This document shows positions 25,375 to 35,609 of a DNA stretch of 64,000 nucleotides, piece by piece. How positions within the stretch are numbered: position 1 is the first letter of the stretch; every line of letters starts with the position of its first letter. The translations under genes and the position numbers were made by a program. The notes under the pieces were generated by a model. It was not told the DNA's origin. It saw nothing but the letters and a program-made list of their open reading frames with translations, and did not search any database. The DNA is from Struthio camelus (Eukaryota; Chordata; Aves; Struthioniformes; Struthionidae). The stretch is taken from positions 29,911,573-29,975,572 of the forward strand of contig NC_090951.1 of the NCBI RefSeq assembly GCF_040807025.1, given 5' to 3'.

Positions 25375-25446
<72 letters not shown>
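25375..25446 (+). repeat. (CGG)24 trinucleotide tract
   Basis: Twenty-four uninterrupted CGG triplets, followed at once by extra G residues so that the G run spans 25445-25458. There is no AGG interruption. It lies inside the ENKD1/C16orf86 CpG island and would read CCG on the ENKD1 strand. Because such tracts are unstable, the true length may differ from the assembly. Confidence 0.97.
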
Positions 25447-25603
25447 GGGGGGGGGGGGCTCCCTCGGCCCCGGCCCCCGCCCCCGCCCCCTGCGACCCGT
25501 CGGCGGGCTCAGGCTGCCGCAGGCTCCCCGGCTCTGCGGCTGGGGCAGCGCTGGGCCCAGGCACAGGGCCCTGCTGCAGCCCGAGCGCGGCAGGCGGCAG
25601 GCG

Positions 25604-26006
25604 CAGGGTCGGGTCGCGGGGTCGGGACGCGGGGCCGGGACGCGGGGTCGGGACGCGGGGCCGGGTCGCGGGGTCGGGACGCGGGGTCGGATGGCAGGGT
25701 TGGGACGCGGGGTCGGGTCGCGGGGCCGGGTCGCGGGGTCAGGACGCAGGGTCGGGTCGCGGGGTCAGGACGCAGGGTCGGGTCGCGGGGTCGGGTCGCG
25801 GGGCCGGGACGCGGGGCCGGGTCGCGGGGCCGGGTCGCGGGGTCGGGACGCAGGGTCGGGACGCAGGGTCGGGTCGCAGGGTCGGGTCGCAGGGTCGGGA
25901 CGCAGGGTCGGGACGCAGGGTCGGGTCGCAGGGTCGGGACGCAGGGTCGGGTCGCAGGGTCGGGACGCAGGGTTGGGTCGCAGGGTCGGGACGCAGGGTC
26001 GGGTCG
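25604..26006 (+). repeat. 13-bp G-rich minisatellite, 31 copies
   Basis: Tandem unit CRGGGYCGGGWCG, 403 bases, which equals 31 units of 13 with no net insertion or deletion. Variation falls mostly at three positions: base 2 (G or A), base 6 (T or C) and base 11 (A or T). Units toward the left are mostly CGGGG, those toward the right nearly all CAGGG. Every unit carries two runs of at least three G, so the plus strand has strong G-quadruplex potential. Because 13 is not a multiple of 3, all three frames share one 13-residue peptide repeat, which accounts for the long false open frames here. Confidence 0.97.
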
Positions 26007-28494
26007 CAGGCGCGCTGGGGAACCACAGGCCGAACAGACACTGCAAACCGGCATCCCCACCGGAGCAAACAGCGAGCAGGCAGGTCCCCTTCAGGCCGGC
26101 CGGTAAAACCAGCTCTGGGTAGCGGCTCGCAGAAGCGCTCTCTGCCCTGTCAGGCCGCCTGTCTCTAATCAAGGGATGTGCCCTGCAGAAAGTCACTAAC
26201 AAACCAGCCTGCCCCTGCCTGGAGAAGCCTCAGCCTGGGCAGGACTGAACAAACTGCGATAAGAACTAATTGAAGTTGAAATGTTTTCTCTGGTGGAGCA
26301 GGTCTGGCTTTCAAGTCTTCCTAAGCAAAAGATAAGGAGGAGGTGGGACGAGGACTGCCGCTTCTGTCGGGCACAAGCTGCCAGGCTGGCTCCGTCGCTC
26401 CGCGGACCGCTCCCGCACGGGCGCGCTCTCGCAGCCGGGCTGGACCCGGCTCCAACCCTGCGGCTGTCGGAAAGCAGCTGACGAAGGGCAGTGCAAAACC
26501 AAAGGGCTGCAAACGTGCCCGGCGTTAAGGCAGAGAGGGAACAGGCAGGCGGGAAACATTCACTGCCCTTGGCTGCCGGGAGGACTGTTGGGTCCGTGAT
26601 ATGCTCGTAACCCTCCTGCGAGGGCCTGGTTTTCCGTGTCCAGGGCATCACCTCCGCAGGTTGAGCACCCCGCCCCGAGACCTGACAAAACCAGCCTCCG
26701 CTTCTTTCCTCAAGCAGCTAGTTTTCCCTGCTTGCAAACAGGACTCAGTCAGTAGTCATATTTTTAGCAGAGGAACAAAAGGACGCTCAGCAGTAGATAA
26801 GCAGGCAACTAAGTGATTCTTAAGCTATACCAAAAGCATTGTGCTTATTTTCCTCTAGAAGATACCTGCTAGGCCAGCCGGCTGCTTTTCCCTTCCCATG
26901 TTCACCAATTACCATAATAAATTGTCCAAAGTGGGGAAACACCCTGCAGAAAACTCTCCCTCAAAATCTCTTGTACAGTTTCTTCTGGGCTCTAGTATTT
27001 AGACCCCAATGTGAGAATTTAATGTCCTAGGTTAGGGTCCTCACTCAGCTCAGACATAGCTAGACAGAGTTGATAGCTTAGATTTGTCTGCACCTTTATA
27101 ATTACAAATCGCCTCCACTTTATCACTCCCTTTTTAACAAATGTACTTCTCAAACATGGTAATATATGCAGAATCGCCTTGTTTCAGGCCTTCATGACAA
27201 CCCCTCTTTCAAAGATTTATCTCCTAATTTTTTCAGGGCCCCCATGCCCTGCTGACTCCGCTGACTTTTGACATGCGCTTTAAATTAAAAGCAGGAGCTC
27301 ACTTGCTTTAAACAGTGCCGTAACACCTCTTGCTCCCATAGCGTGTACTCACATGCTTCCTAGCACCCAACAAGTGAAACAAATCTTGCAAGCAAAGCAA
27401 GAAAATGAACATCTGCAGGGGTGGGAATGGATTCCCCCGTATCCAAGTTTCAGTCCATAATTTGGTGCATGTCCTGGAAGAAAATTCAGAACATTCTGAA
27501 AATTCTAGGAACAGAAGCAGATTTGAGATACATTTTGATGGAGTATTTTCTTTCTCCTTTCTGTGATTTTCTTTCCAGTTCTAGCAGCTGAGCTTTTATT
27601 TTCTAGGAGAAATCTGACTTTTCACTCTCAACCTTATTTGGTGAGGTGGAGGAGACAGAGAGCATGCTCTTCATCAAGCTGAGAGGCCGCTGTTCGCTCA
27701 ATGAACGGAGAAGACTTCCTTGGCGTGGTCAAACTAGTGTTCATTTGGAGATGCTACACGTGACAGAGAGGCCACGAGAGGTTCAGCAGTACAACAGTAG
27801 CAGAATGACCACACTAACCAGGTTCAGCTGCTTCAGAAGACCATGATGTGTGTGGATGTGCTTGGTCGTAATCCTGCTAACATATTCAGATTCACTAAAA
27901 GCTGTACAGGGCCCCTGAGGCCTTCAGCTCCACTCAGCTTAGCGTGCCTGGGGTGGCGTGGTGCCTCGGCTGGGTTAGACGCCGTGGTGTGGTGCAAAGC
28001 AAAAGGAGCACGTGGGAGTGAAGCTGAGGTGAGGAATGGTCACAGGGATAACACAGGGGCTGGTCCTTCCTCCCCGCAGCTGGAAAAGGTGCTTGCCTTG
28101 ATCTATAATGTCTCATTCCTGGTGAGTGCGTTGCCTGCTCCAGGCAAGCTGCTGGCGGGCGCCTGAGGAGCCCAGCCCTGCTGCGAGACACAAAGCAAGC
28201 GTGTCCTGGGATGCCCTGCCTGCCCTCCTGCCTTCCCTTAAAGCTTCAGGGTGCAAAAGTCAAATTAAATCCCTGCATTTTCCAACGAAAGTCTTGCTGT
28301 TGCTATGAGGGATGGGACTTGGTGCTGGTCATCATAGGACCTGCAGCAGCGTTTGTGGGAAGTGACCGCTGGGAGCAGGGCCAACGCCGGCACCAGGTAG
28401 TAGCATTCATGTCCCACTAAGCCCTGACGGAGCCGCCACCCCCCGGTGATCAGTCTCAGGGTGGTGCCCCATCCTGGGGATGGAGCAGCCCCAA

Positions 28495-28800
28495 GGCTTC
28501 CCTAAGCCTCCCAACCCATAATTTGGGGGCACTGTCTCTCCTTACACCATCCGGCACCACCCAGAAGAGTTTGGCTCCATCCCCTTTGAACCTTCCCTGG
28601 GTGATCGCCCTGGGGCCTCCCCTCGGGCAGCCCCACAGAGCCCAGCTCTGCCACCTTCCCTCCTAGGCCATGGCCTTTGGTCATCTGGGAACATCTGCTG
28701 ATCCGTCTCTGGTTTCTCCACATCTCTTTTCACATGGGGGGGCCCAAAACTGGACACAGCCTTGCTGGTGCGTCCCCACAGTGCTGTGCAGGGGGATACC
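28495..28800 (-). repeat. CR1 LINE 3' fragment, reverse orientation
   Basis: Its reverse complement aligns by eye with the fragment at 3590-3905, including the shared stretch CCCCCAAATTATGGGT and the 'aggatggagccaaactctt'-like block. It is diverged and has no terminal octamers. Confidence 0.7.
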
Positions 28801-30108
28801 GGCTGCCCTCGAGGTGTTCTGGAATTTCCCTTTCCAACTGGAGCCATTTCAAACCAAAACCCAAAGCCAACCCCGGGGGCACGAGGGATGCTCGTGGGGA
28901 GGACGGGTTTGAAGTGACGCAGCTCATCCGTTATTGCAGCTTGAACACTTGCAATCGGCTTTTGCAGCTCTGCGCCTCTCGGCCTCAGCCATCGCCTGTG
29001 CCAAACCTACACGTGCTGGCTGCCTTCCAGGTGGGCATCTGTTTATAAGGAGATTTAGTGGCTGGAAAGGGAAGCTGAATTGTGCAGGGACCAGCAGTAA
29101 GATGCTCTTTTCACCCAGGAGAGTAATTAGTGCCTGAAGCTGCTCAGGGTTATAGTCAGCCAGTGGAAATGCTTAAATCATGTTTGGATGTCTCTAGAAA
29201 AGGCAAGACAGGAATGAATTCAGGACAGTCTCTTGAGTGAAGGAGGCTAGATGAGAAAGCTATAGTGGGTCCTTATTATATATTAAATCCATGGAGAACT
29301 AGGTACTGAGCTGTTTTGTTAGATTTGATCCCTGGGTCTGTGCTGGTCCCCAGCTGTGTCCCCATCCTCAGAGCCCCCAATATACCTGTGTTACAGGTGT
29401 CCCCTCCTTGCTTCACACTCTCTTCCAGCCCCTGCTCTCCACTCTCCATGCCATCTCAGTTCCTTTTCCCCTCCCAAGGGTTACGCTGAGGGTCACTTGC
29501 CAGTGATAGATCTTTTTTTTTTTTCATAAAAAGCAGGGCAGAGACATAGCTACTCAAATTCATCTGTCACAGGCTTAAGCTAGTTACTGGGTCCATGTGA
29601 CATGCCAGTTGTCCTCCCCTTTTTCCCTGTGGAAGGAGAGGCAACGCTAAGGCTTAGGCCAGACCCTGGAAGCTGATGGTTGAGCTGAAAGAGGTACAAG
29701 AAAGAGGTGCAAGGTGTGTTGGGAGGGATTGGGATCTTCTGGCAGCTTAGGGTGGAGTGGGGAGGGATGGAGATATGGGTCTGCTGTGGGGAAATGGGTC
29801 AGTTACAGATTGAGTGATCCAACAGCATGAAGGAGAAGGAGGGCTAATGGCTGAGCACAAGACATGGCTCTAGCTTCAGTGCTGGCTCCAACATGGTTCT
29901 TGGGGGTATTGGACCAGGAAAAGCTCAGCCCGCTCAAACCCACCACCATGACCCTGAGGCTGTGAGGAGGGCAGCACCATCTTGGTGGCTCCGTACGGAG
30001 CCAGTGCTGAGGACCTCATGGCCATAAGGAGGGGATTTGCCTTGACCTGGCTGGGCAAAGAATCGCATGTTGGGATGAAGCCCTGAGCCAAAACAAATGC
30101 TCACGTAG

Positions 30109-30420
30109 ATGTTGGTCTGTGGCCCAGAGAGTGTCTGCCACATGGATGTCTGTGCTGGAACCTCAGCCATGGTGAGGAGCCCCAGGGAGAAGAAGTCCAG
30201 ACGGAAGGCCCTACCTGGGCACATCCTCTCCCAGCTGTCAGCAGCCTTGGAAAACCCAAACGTCAGAGCTTTGGAGGTGAAGAGAGATTTCATGCTTGAC
30301 ATGGGTATTATGATGAACCCCAAGAGAAGTCTTCTTGCCCTGTGCCACAAATCAGAGCATTTGCCCCAGTGTGAACCTTGCGAGAGAATGGGGGGGACCC
30401 TAATGTGCCCCAGAATTTGA
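30109..30420 (+). other. Unrecognised open reading frame
   Basis: A 103-codon open frame. From the internal Met at 30169 it reads as a basic N-terminal stretch (SPREKKSRRK), then a helix-like segment (LSQLSAALENPNVRALEVKR) and a Cys-rich end (two Cys-x2-Cys-like pairs). A possible donor GAG|GTGAAG sits at 30283. The opposite strand also has a 138-codon frame across 29934-30350. I do not recognise either. It could be a chance frame, an exon of the C16orf86 5' end, or a transposon relic. Confidence 0.2.
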
Positions 30421-31059
30421 GGAGGAGAAAGTCACAGAGACAGTGTATTTCTGCAAAGGGTGAATATCCCTGGGGCAGGGACTGATCCCCAGAAACAAAA
30501 AGCACCATGTTACTATTAAGTCTTTCTCAAACCAAGAAGAGATTTCCCCAAATATTTATCTATGGGTTTCCAGTTAAACTGCATGAAATGGCAGCCAAAT
30601 GATTTCCACTTTGTCCAGCTGGTTTCTCTCTAGTAGCCCCTCCTTTTGTTGCTGGAGGAGCAGAGTTGCAGCTGACAGGCCACAGAAGGGGAGTCCTTAT
30701 TCCCATATTGAAATACAGAGGCCTTGTGAGCCACAAGGATACTGCCATTCTCACTCGCCATAGAAAACCACTGCAGGAACATGGGCTTGTTCCCATCAGT
30801 GCTCTAGCTGCATTCACCTCCAAGACCTTGTGGCCACATTGAGTGTGAAACCATTACTCTAGATGTTAATTAACCACTGGCAAAGGGTTCAAGCCACAGT
30901 GACAGGGTCAGCAAAGACCATGCCATGGCCTGAGAAGAGAGGGTGCTGGGCTGGGCAGGATGGGAGCATTATTCATTAGTGAGGTCCTCCTACATCCCAC
31001 TGCGGTGGGACGAAGATGGGCGAGGTGGTGTTGTCCATGCCGAACTGTATGAGGAAGAG

Positions 31060-34000
31060 ATGCAGAAGAACAAAGAGCTCTTTCTGGAGCTGAAGGATCT
31101 TAGATCTGTCTCAGCACTGCAGGTCTGGTTACTAGCCTATGGCTTCCAGCCCAAGGGAGCAAAGTAAGTCACCACATCTCCTTCATGAGCCAACATCGTG
31201 TTGCGATGAAATGTGGATTCACTGCACTGGGAAAAGCCACCGGCAAGGCCTGGGTCTGCCCTGGGTGCATTTGCATTGTGTGAGGGTGAAACAAGGTCAG
31301 GAGGAAGGGGATGAGTGTAGCACTGAAGATATTAGCATCAGGGAGTTGCAGCTTAGTGCCAGGACATCTTTCTGCTTTAGTTTTTATTTTGTGCTGTTGA
31401 GAATTAAGTAACTCGTTTTGTAGTAATTCTAAGAGTTGCTTAGAGTTTAAAAGAGCAGGTAGACTGGCGAAAAGTGCATAAAGGGAGAAGCCCAAGGGGA
31501 TGTGGGGTCCACAGTAAAAAGAGAACCAGAGCCGAGCTCACCAAGTCTGAGGTCAAGCCAGGGAGTTAACTCAGCAAGGCAAGGGCAGCAGCAGCAAGGT
31601 GCGTGACCAGCATGGGCATGGCTGCAGCATAGCTCAGGCAAGGACCAAGGGCGACAGCTGAGCTTAAATGCAGCTCCTGAGTCAGGGGCCAGAGGCCTTG
31701 CTGAGATGTCTCACACCTTAGCTTTTTTCCCCGCAGCCTGATGCCAGGTTACAGCTGCACCAGCTCAGAGCTGGCTTTGAGCCCAGGCAGCTTGTTTCAG
31801 TCCTGCAGGGTCAATTCACAAGTACTCGTCTTCCAGCACACTGACTTCCAGAAGCTACATCCCAAAGCTAAAGACACAGATACCCTCAGAGGCAATTCTG
31901 GCCTCTCTGCCACGCATCAGAAGAAAAGGAAGAGAAGGAAAAACACAAGCAGCCTGTCCACTTGTACAGCCAGCTCTGGAGGGGCCAGCCTGAATGTGCT
32001 GGGTGAGTGAAGAGGGGTGGCTGCAGCTACACCAGCTTGCCTGGCAGGGCTTGGCACGGGGGTCTACAAGGGCTGGCATCTGTTTTAATAATTTTAACTG
32101 AGTCATCTTAGGAATGTCCAGGACTTAGTCCACAGCACAACAGAGCGGCCCACAGCCCTGCTGCTGCTCCCAAATCTGGCAGTGTCCCTGTGGGTTGGGT
32201 GATGACCGTTGTTCTGCCACTGGTGAGTTTTCAGCTGGGCACCACAATGCCAGAACAGGCTTACCAGGGCTCTTCCCTCCAGCTGCTCTTTTATCTCTGG
32301 TATGTGGCCACATCCTCCACTTTTGTCCCACTAGTCAGCCTCAGCTAGAGGGCATCTGCCTCCTCCTTCAACTTGCACCTCCCAGAAAAAAACAGCCACC
32401 AGCTAAGCCAGGCAGCAGCTCTCCAAGATGGTTATGTTTGAGCCCAGGTTTTGCTTACAAACCTCTTCGTTCCTTAAGTCACCACCATGTCATGCACAGG
32501 CATGCATCCCTGTCCTCTAGGGATGCAGAGGCTGGATCCAAAGAAGATGGTACCCTTGGGCCACTGGGGGACATCATCCCTCAGAAGCAGCTTCTCTCCC
32601 AAACAGGATGCTGCAGGCCAGCTTGAGTTGGCGATGGCTGCTCCTTGAGGGGGCAGATAAAGCAATGTGCGCTCTGCCCCAGACTCCTGTCCTCGCCTGG
32701 GATAATATCCCCCCCCCCTTCCTCCCAGGGCTGTCGCAGCCTGTGAGATGGAGCGAAGTCCTGGCAGGGAAGGGGTTATCAGTGATGTGCTCTTCTTATA
32801 CCTATTTGAGGACGACTGCAGCGTCTGCGACCCTTATACCAGTATATCAACTTGGACAGCCCAGAGCTGAGCTACCCATCAGAGGAGGAATGTGAAGCAG
32901 CAGGGCAGGCTGAGCCGGACCCAGTTACTGGAGCCCTAGGGAGGGCAACTGCTCTAGAGCCGGAGGGTGAGCTCCAAAGAGGTAAAAGCAAGCATGTTGG
33001 TTTGAAGTCCCTCTGGGTTACCATCTTGGCCACCTGCTCCTTGCAGCAGACAATGCATGTCTGAACGTGCTGGAGAGGAGCTCTTCCCCAAAGCCCACAT
33101 AGCTATCTGGATTCACATCTAGAGTCTTCTAGAAACGATGGAGAGAAGCAAACACTATGGGCATGGTTAACTCCATCTTAAGGTGGATGACAGTCTCTGC
33201 TGGAAGCTAGCATGCTCAGTCCCCACCAGAATTCCTGCCCCACAGTCGTGCACATCTCACCCATCCCTGCAGCCTCCATAGCGTGCATCTCTCTCACACC
33301 ACCTTCATCTTCCTCCTCCCAATCAGTAAGGGTAAAATGCAATCATAATGGTAAAAGCAAGCAAAAGTTGCTCTAACAAAAGGAATCATTTCTGAGCTTT
33401 TAGCTACAGATCCAAAAATCCCAAAGTCTGAGGGAAAATAGAACACAATTCTGATTTAACCATAGCTCCCAGGTACCTTTTTATATCTGTCTGAGCTCTT
33501 ATCTGCAATTCCCAAGGTAGATCCTGATTATTAGAGATTTGCAATTCACAGTCACTTTCTATCTTTAAAATGCTACTCTAAATTCTTGGCCATGGGTAGG
33601 TGAAGAGAGACTTTTTTTAAGGTAGGTTTGTTATTTTTTTTTTAACCTGGGATGATTCCCTGGTCAGACAAAGAGTGAAGCTTCCAACCTGCTATACCAG
33701 CCCTGGTGAGGGGTGGCAAGCAGCATGTAGGTAGGAAGGAGCAAGTGTTTAACCAGGAGTGCCCTGACAGCCCTAGTTCAGCAAGGCCTGGCTGATTTTC
33801 ACCCTGCTTTGTGGTTCTTTGGGGTAATCTGGAATCAGAGATAAGCAAAAGTTTCCCATCTGGAATATAAAACACTCTTGACACCATATCAAGCTACAAA
33901 TGCATCATATACTGTGTGCAGTGCAAGGCATCAGTTATACATAAACTCTTTCAAAGCATCGCAGCTGAAGGAGTCCCAGTTTCTGACAGAGATCGCAAAC

Positions 34001-35597
34001 AACATTGCTATGCGGAGTGGATAGCTGCAAAGGAGAGACATTGTCCTCCTGGTCTTCCTCGGCTTTGGGGCAAAAGCAGAACACCCCCCCCCACAGGTCA
34101 CAGATTGAAAGTATGTTGCAGCAATATTAGGGGTCGTTGCCTCCCTCCCAGCACACAGCTCCTGCCTAGTGATTTTTGCCAGTACAAATGGGATCCATCA
34201 GCTCCCTCTCCACAAACATGTTCTGCCAGGCGGCGCTACCAAACAGCTGGAGAGCTTCCATGGAAGCAGGAGAAAGCACCAGGATGGAATGTATTATCAA
34301 AATGGGCTTCCCCTTTTTGTTATTCTGCAGCATTTGATCCCAAGAGCTGTCTGCCACTTACAAAGTGGCTGAGCTGAGGACTGGAAATTCATTTCACTGT
34401 CAGTGGGATGAAGCTTAGCAGCCTTTCTCATGCACACCCATGGGGCGTTGGTGCAGGGCCAGGCACCGGGAACCCCAAGCCAACCAAGTCGGGGAGGAAG
34501 TGAGCTGCCAACAGGTCTCGGAGATAGGCAGGGAGAGGGTGAATGGCTGAGAAGCACTGGCAGCCCGGAAGGGTTTACCAAGCCCCTGTATTCCCCGGAA
34601 GCTGGCCTCATCCTACCAGCAACCAAAGAGAGACCTGCCAGTCCTCATAGCTTGCCTCCCTAGAAATGGAGGCTTTGCTCTTCCCTGTGCTGCTCTCAGG
34701 GGCTTCCCTAAAGTGCAAACCAGCAGGGTCTGAACTGAGCTCTCATTCAAACACCAAATGCGATGTGGCCACTCAACTGCTCCTGACCTCAGCTAAGCTG
34801 CTGCCATTTAGACCCAGCAGCAGCTAGGCTTTGCGGTCCTGCTGCTCTCTCATGCTTGTGACTAGCTATAAATGAAGAAAGCGGAGGGAGAAGAGGCGGT
34901 GCAATTCAGACCATCTGTTTTGTTGGAAAGGACAGCAAGCCTTTAGCCCCTGTGGTTACCTGCCATGGTAGAACATCACCGGGACTTGCAGCGCTTACAG
35001 CTCACTGCTGCTTTTACTCTGCTGGTAGCAGTGGTTCTCCAGCAGAGCCACCTTTCTGGCAGGTTTTGTCACCTTATCCTGCTTCTTCTACCCTAGCTCC
35101 TATCTTTTGGAGAAGCTACTTAGCTGGATGTCTCTGGTTCACCATTTGCAGCAGCTCTTTCACTAGGCTTTCTCTTGTCGCTCTTCTGTGGCCTAACCAA
35201 ACAGATTAGGACCTCTCCCACCAGCATGGCACCATTCAGTTGACTCTCTAGTCTCCGGGGTCAATAGTTTTCAATATGTGGTGGGACAAAGCCATGGCCG
35301 ACCTGAGCTAGTGCTGGTGACAGTCCTGCCCCAAGCAAGAGGTTGGGCTGGAGACCCAGAGGTCCCATCTCTCTGCCACTGCTGGCATCCTGCCGGTGCA
35401 ACACTGGGTTTTACTGTTTGGGATGAGGGGACCTGGTAGTTGATGCACTCATTCCTCTTGCAGGTACTTGGGCCAGCAGCACTCCAGAAATGCCAGCCCC
35501 AACAGTGGATGACAAATCCACACAGGTTGATGTCGAGAAGATGCTCAGCGTGTGTGCAGCTCACCTCGTGCCACCTCTCTCACCTCAGTATAAATAG
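31060..35597 (+). CDS. C16orf86: C16orf86 ortholog, uncharacterised protein
   Basis: Vertebrate protein of unknown function. Four exons join with matching phases: 31060(?)-31163, 31737-32002, 32811-32966 and 35464-35597. They have good donors (GTAAGT, GTGAGT, GTGAGC) and give about 219 residues from the Met at 31060. Identification rests on two blocks that match the human protein as I recall it. One is RLRPLYQYINLDSPEL at the start of the third exon (human RLRPLYQYVN..NPEL). The other is the C-terminus, containing TQVDVEKMLSVC and ending PPLSPQYK. A lysine/arginine-rich run (KKRKRRK) lies in the second exon, as in human. Strand and position between ENKD1 and GFOD2 also fit. The start is uncertain: the first exon's frame is open back to 30931 and further 5' exons may exist. 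The 31163 and 32002 junctions are inferred from phase and splice signals. Confidence 0.75.
31490..31700 (+). repeat. Unclassified interspersed repeat, copy 1
   Basis: Shares ordered short blocks with sequence at about 55440-55770: 'ggggtccacag', 'tctgaggtcaagccagg', and 'catagctca' followed by a purine-rich stretch and a 'gggcca' block. The two places are 24 kb apart in unrelated introns, so this looks like two copies of one element. No transposon family was recognised. This copy lies in the C16orf86 intron. Confidence 0.45.
35262..35375 (+). repeat. CR1 LINE 3' fragment
   Basis: Reads 'gacaaagccatggccgacct', then 'agctagtgctggtgacagtc', then 'caagaggttgggctggagac' and 'agaggtccc', the terminal CR1 blocks. 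It is just upstream of the last C16orf86 exon. Confidence 0.85.
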
Positions 35598-35609
35598 TCA
35601 CACAGCTTT

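Larger units (their letters stand above)
24600..26120. promoter_or_regulatory. CpG-island promoter shared by ENKD1 and C16orf86 (inferred)
   Basis: About 1.5 kb with very high G+C and dense CpG between the divergent genes ENKD1 (-) and C16orf86 (+). In human, as I recall, the two genes start within a few bases of each other, so a shared bidirectional promoter is expected. A minus-strand donor at 24717/24718 fits an ENKD1 leader exon. No TATA box was identified. The large overlapping open frames on both strands are read through repeats and are not taken as genes. Confidence 0.65.
26130..31050 (+). other. Probable C16orf86 5' region (leader exon and first intron)
   Basis: Lies between the CpG island and the first coding exon I can place. 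It contains an inverted CR1 fragment (28495-28800) and one unrecognised open frame near 30109-30420. A leader exon is expected close to the island, but its donor could not be fixed. Nothing else with coding character was recognised. Confidence 0.4.

Noticed and set aside
24620-26122. Very long open frames on both strands (up to 465 codons) rich in Gly, Arg, Ala or Pro.
   Set aside because: They run through the CGG tract and the 13-bp minisatellite; the unit length makes all frames open by composition. There is no domain and no splice logic.
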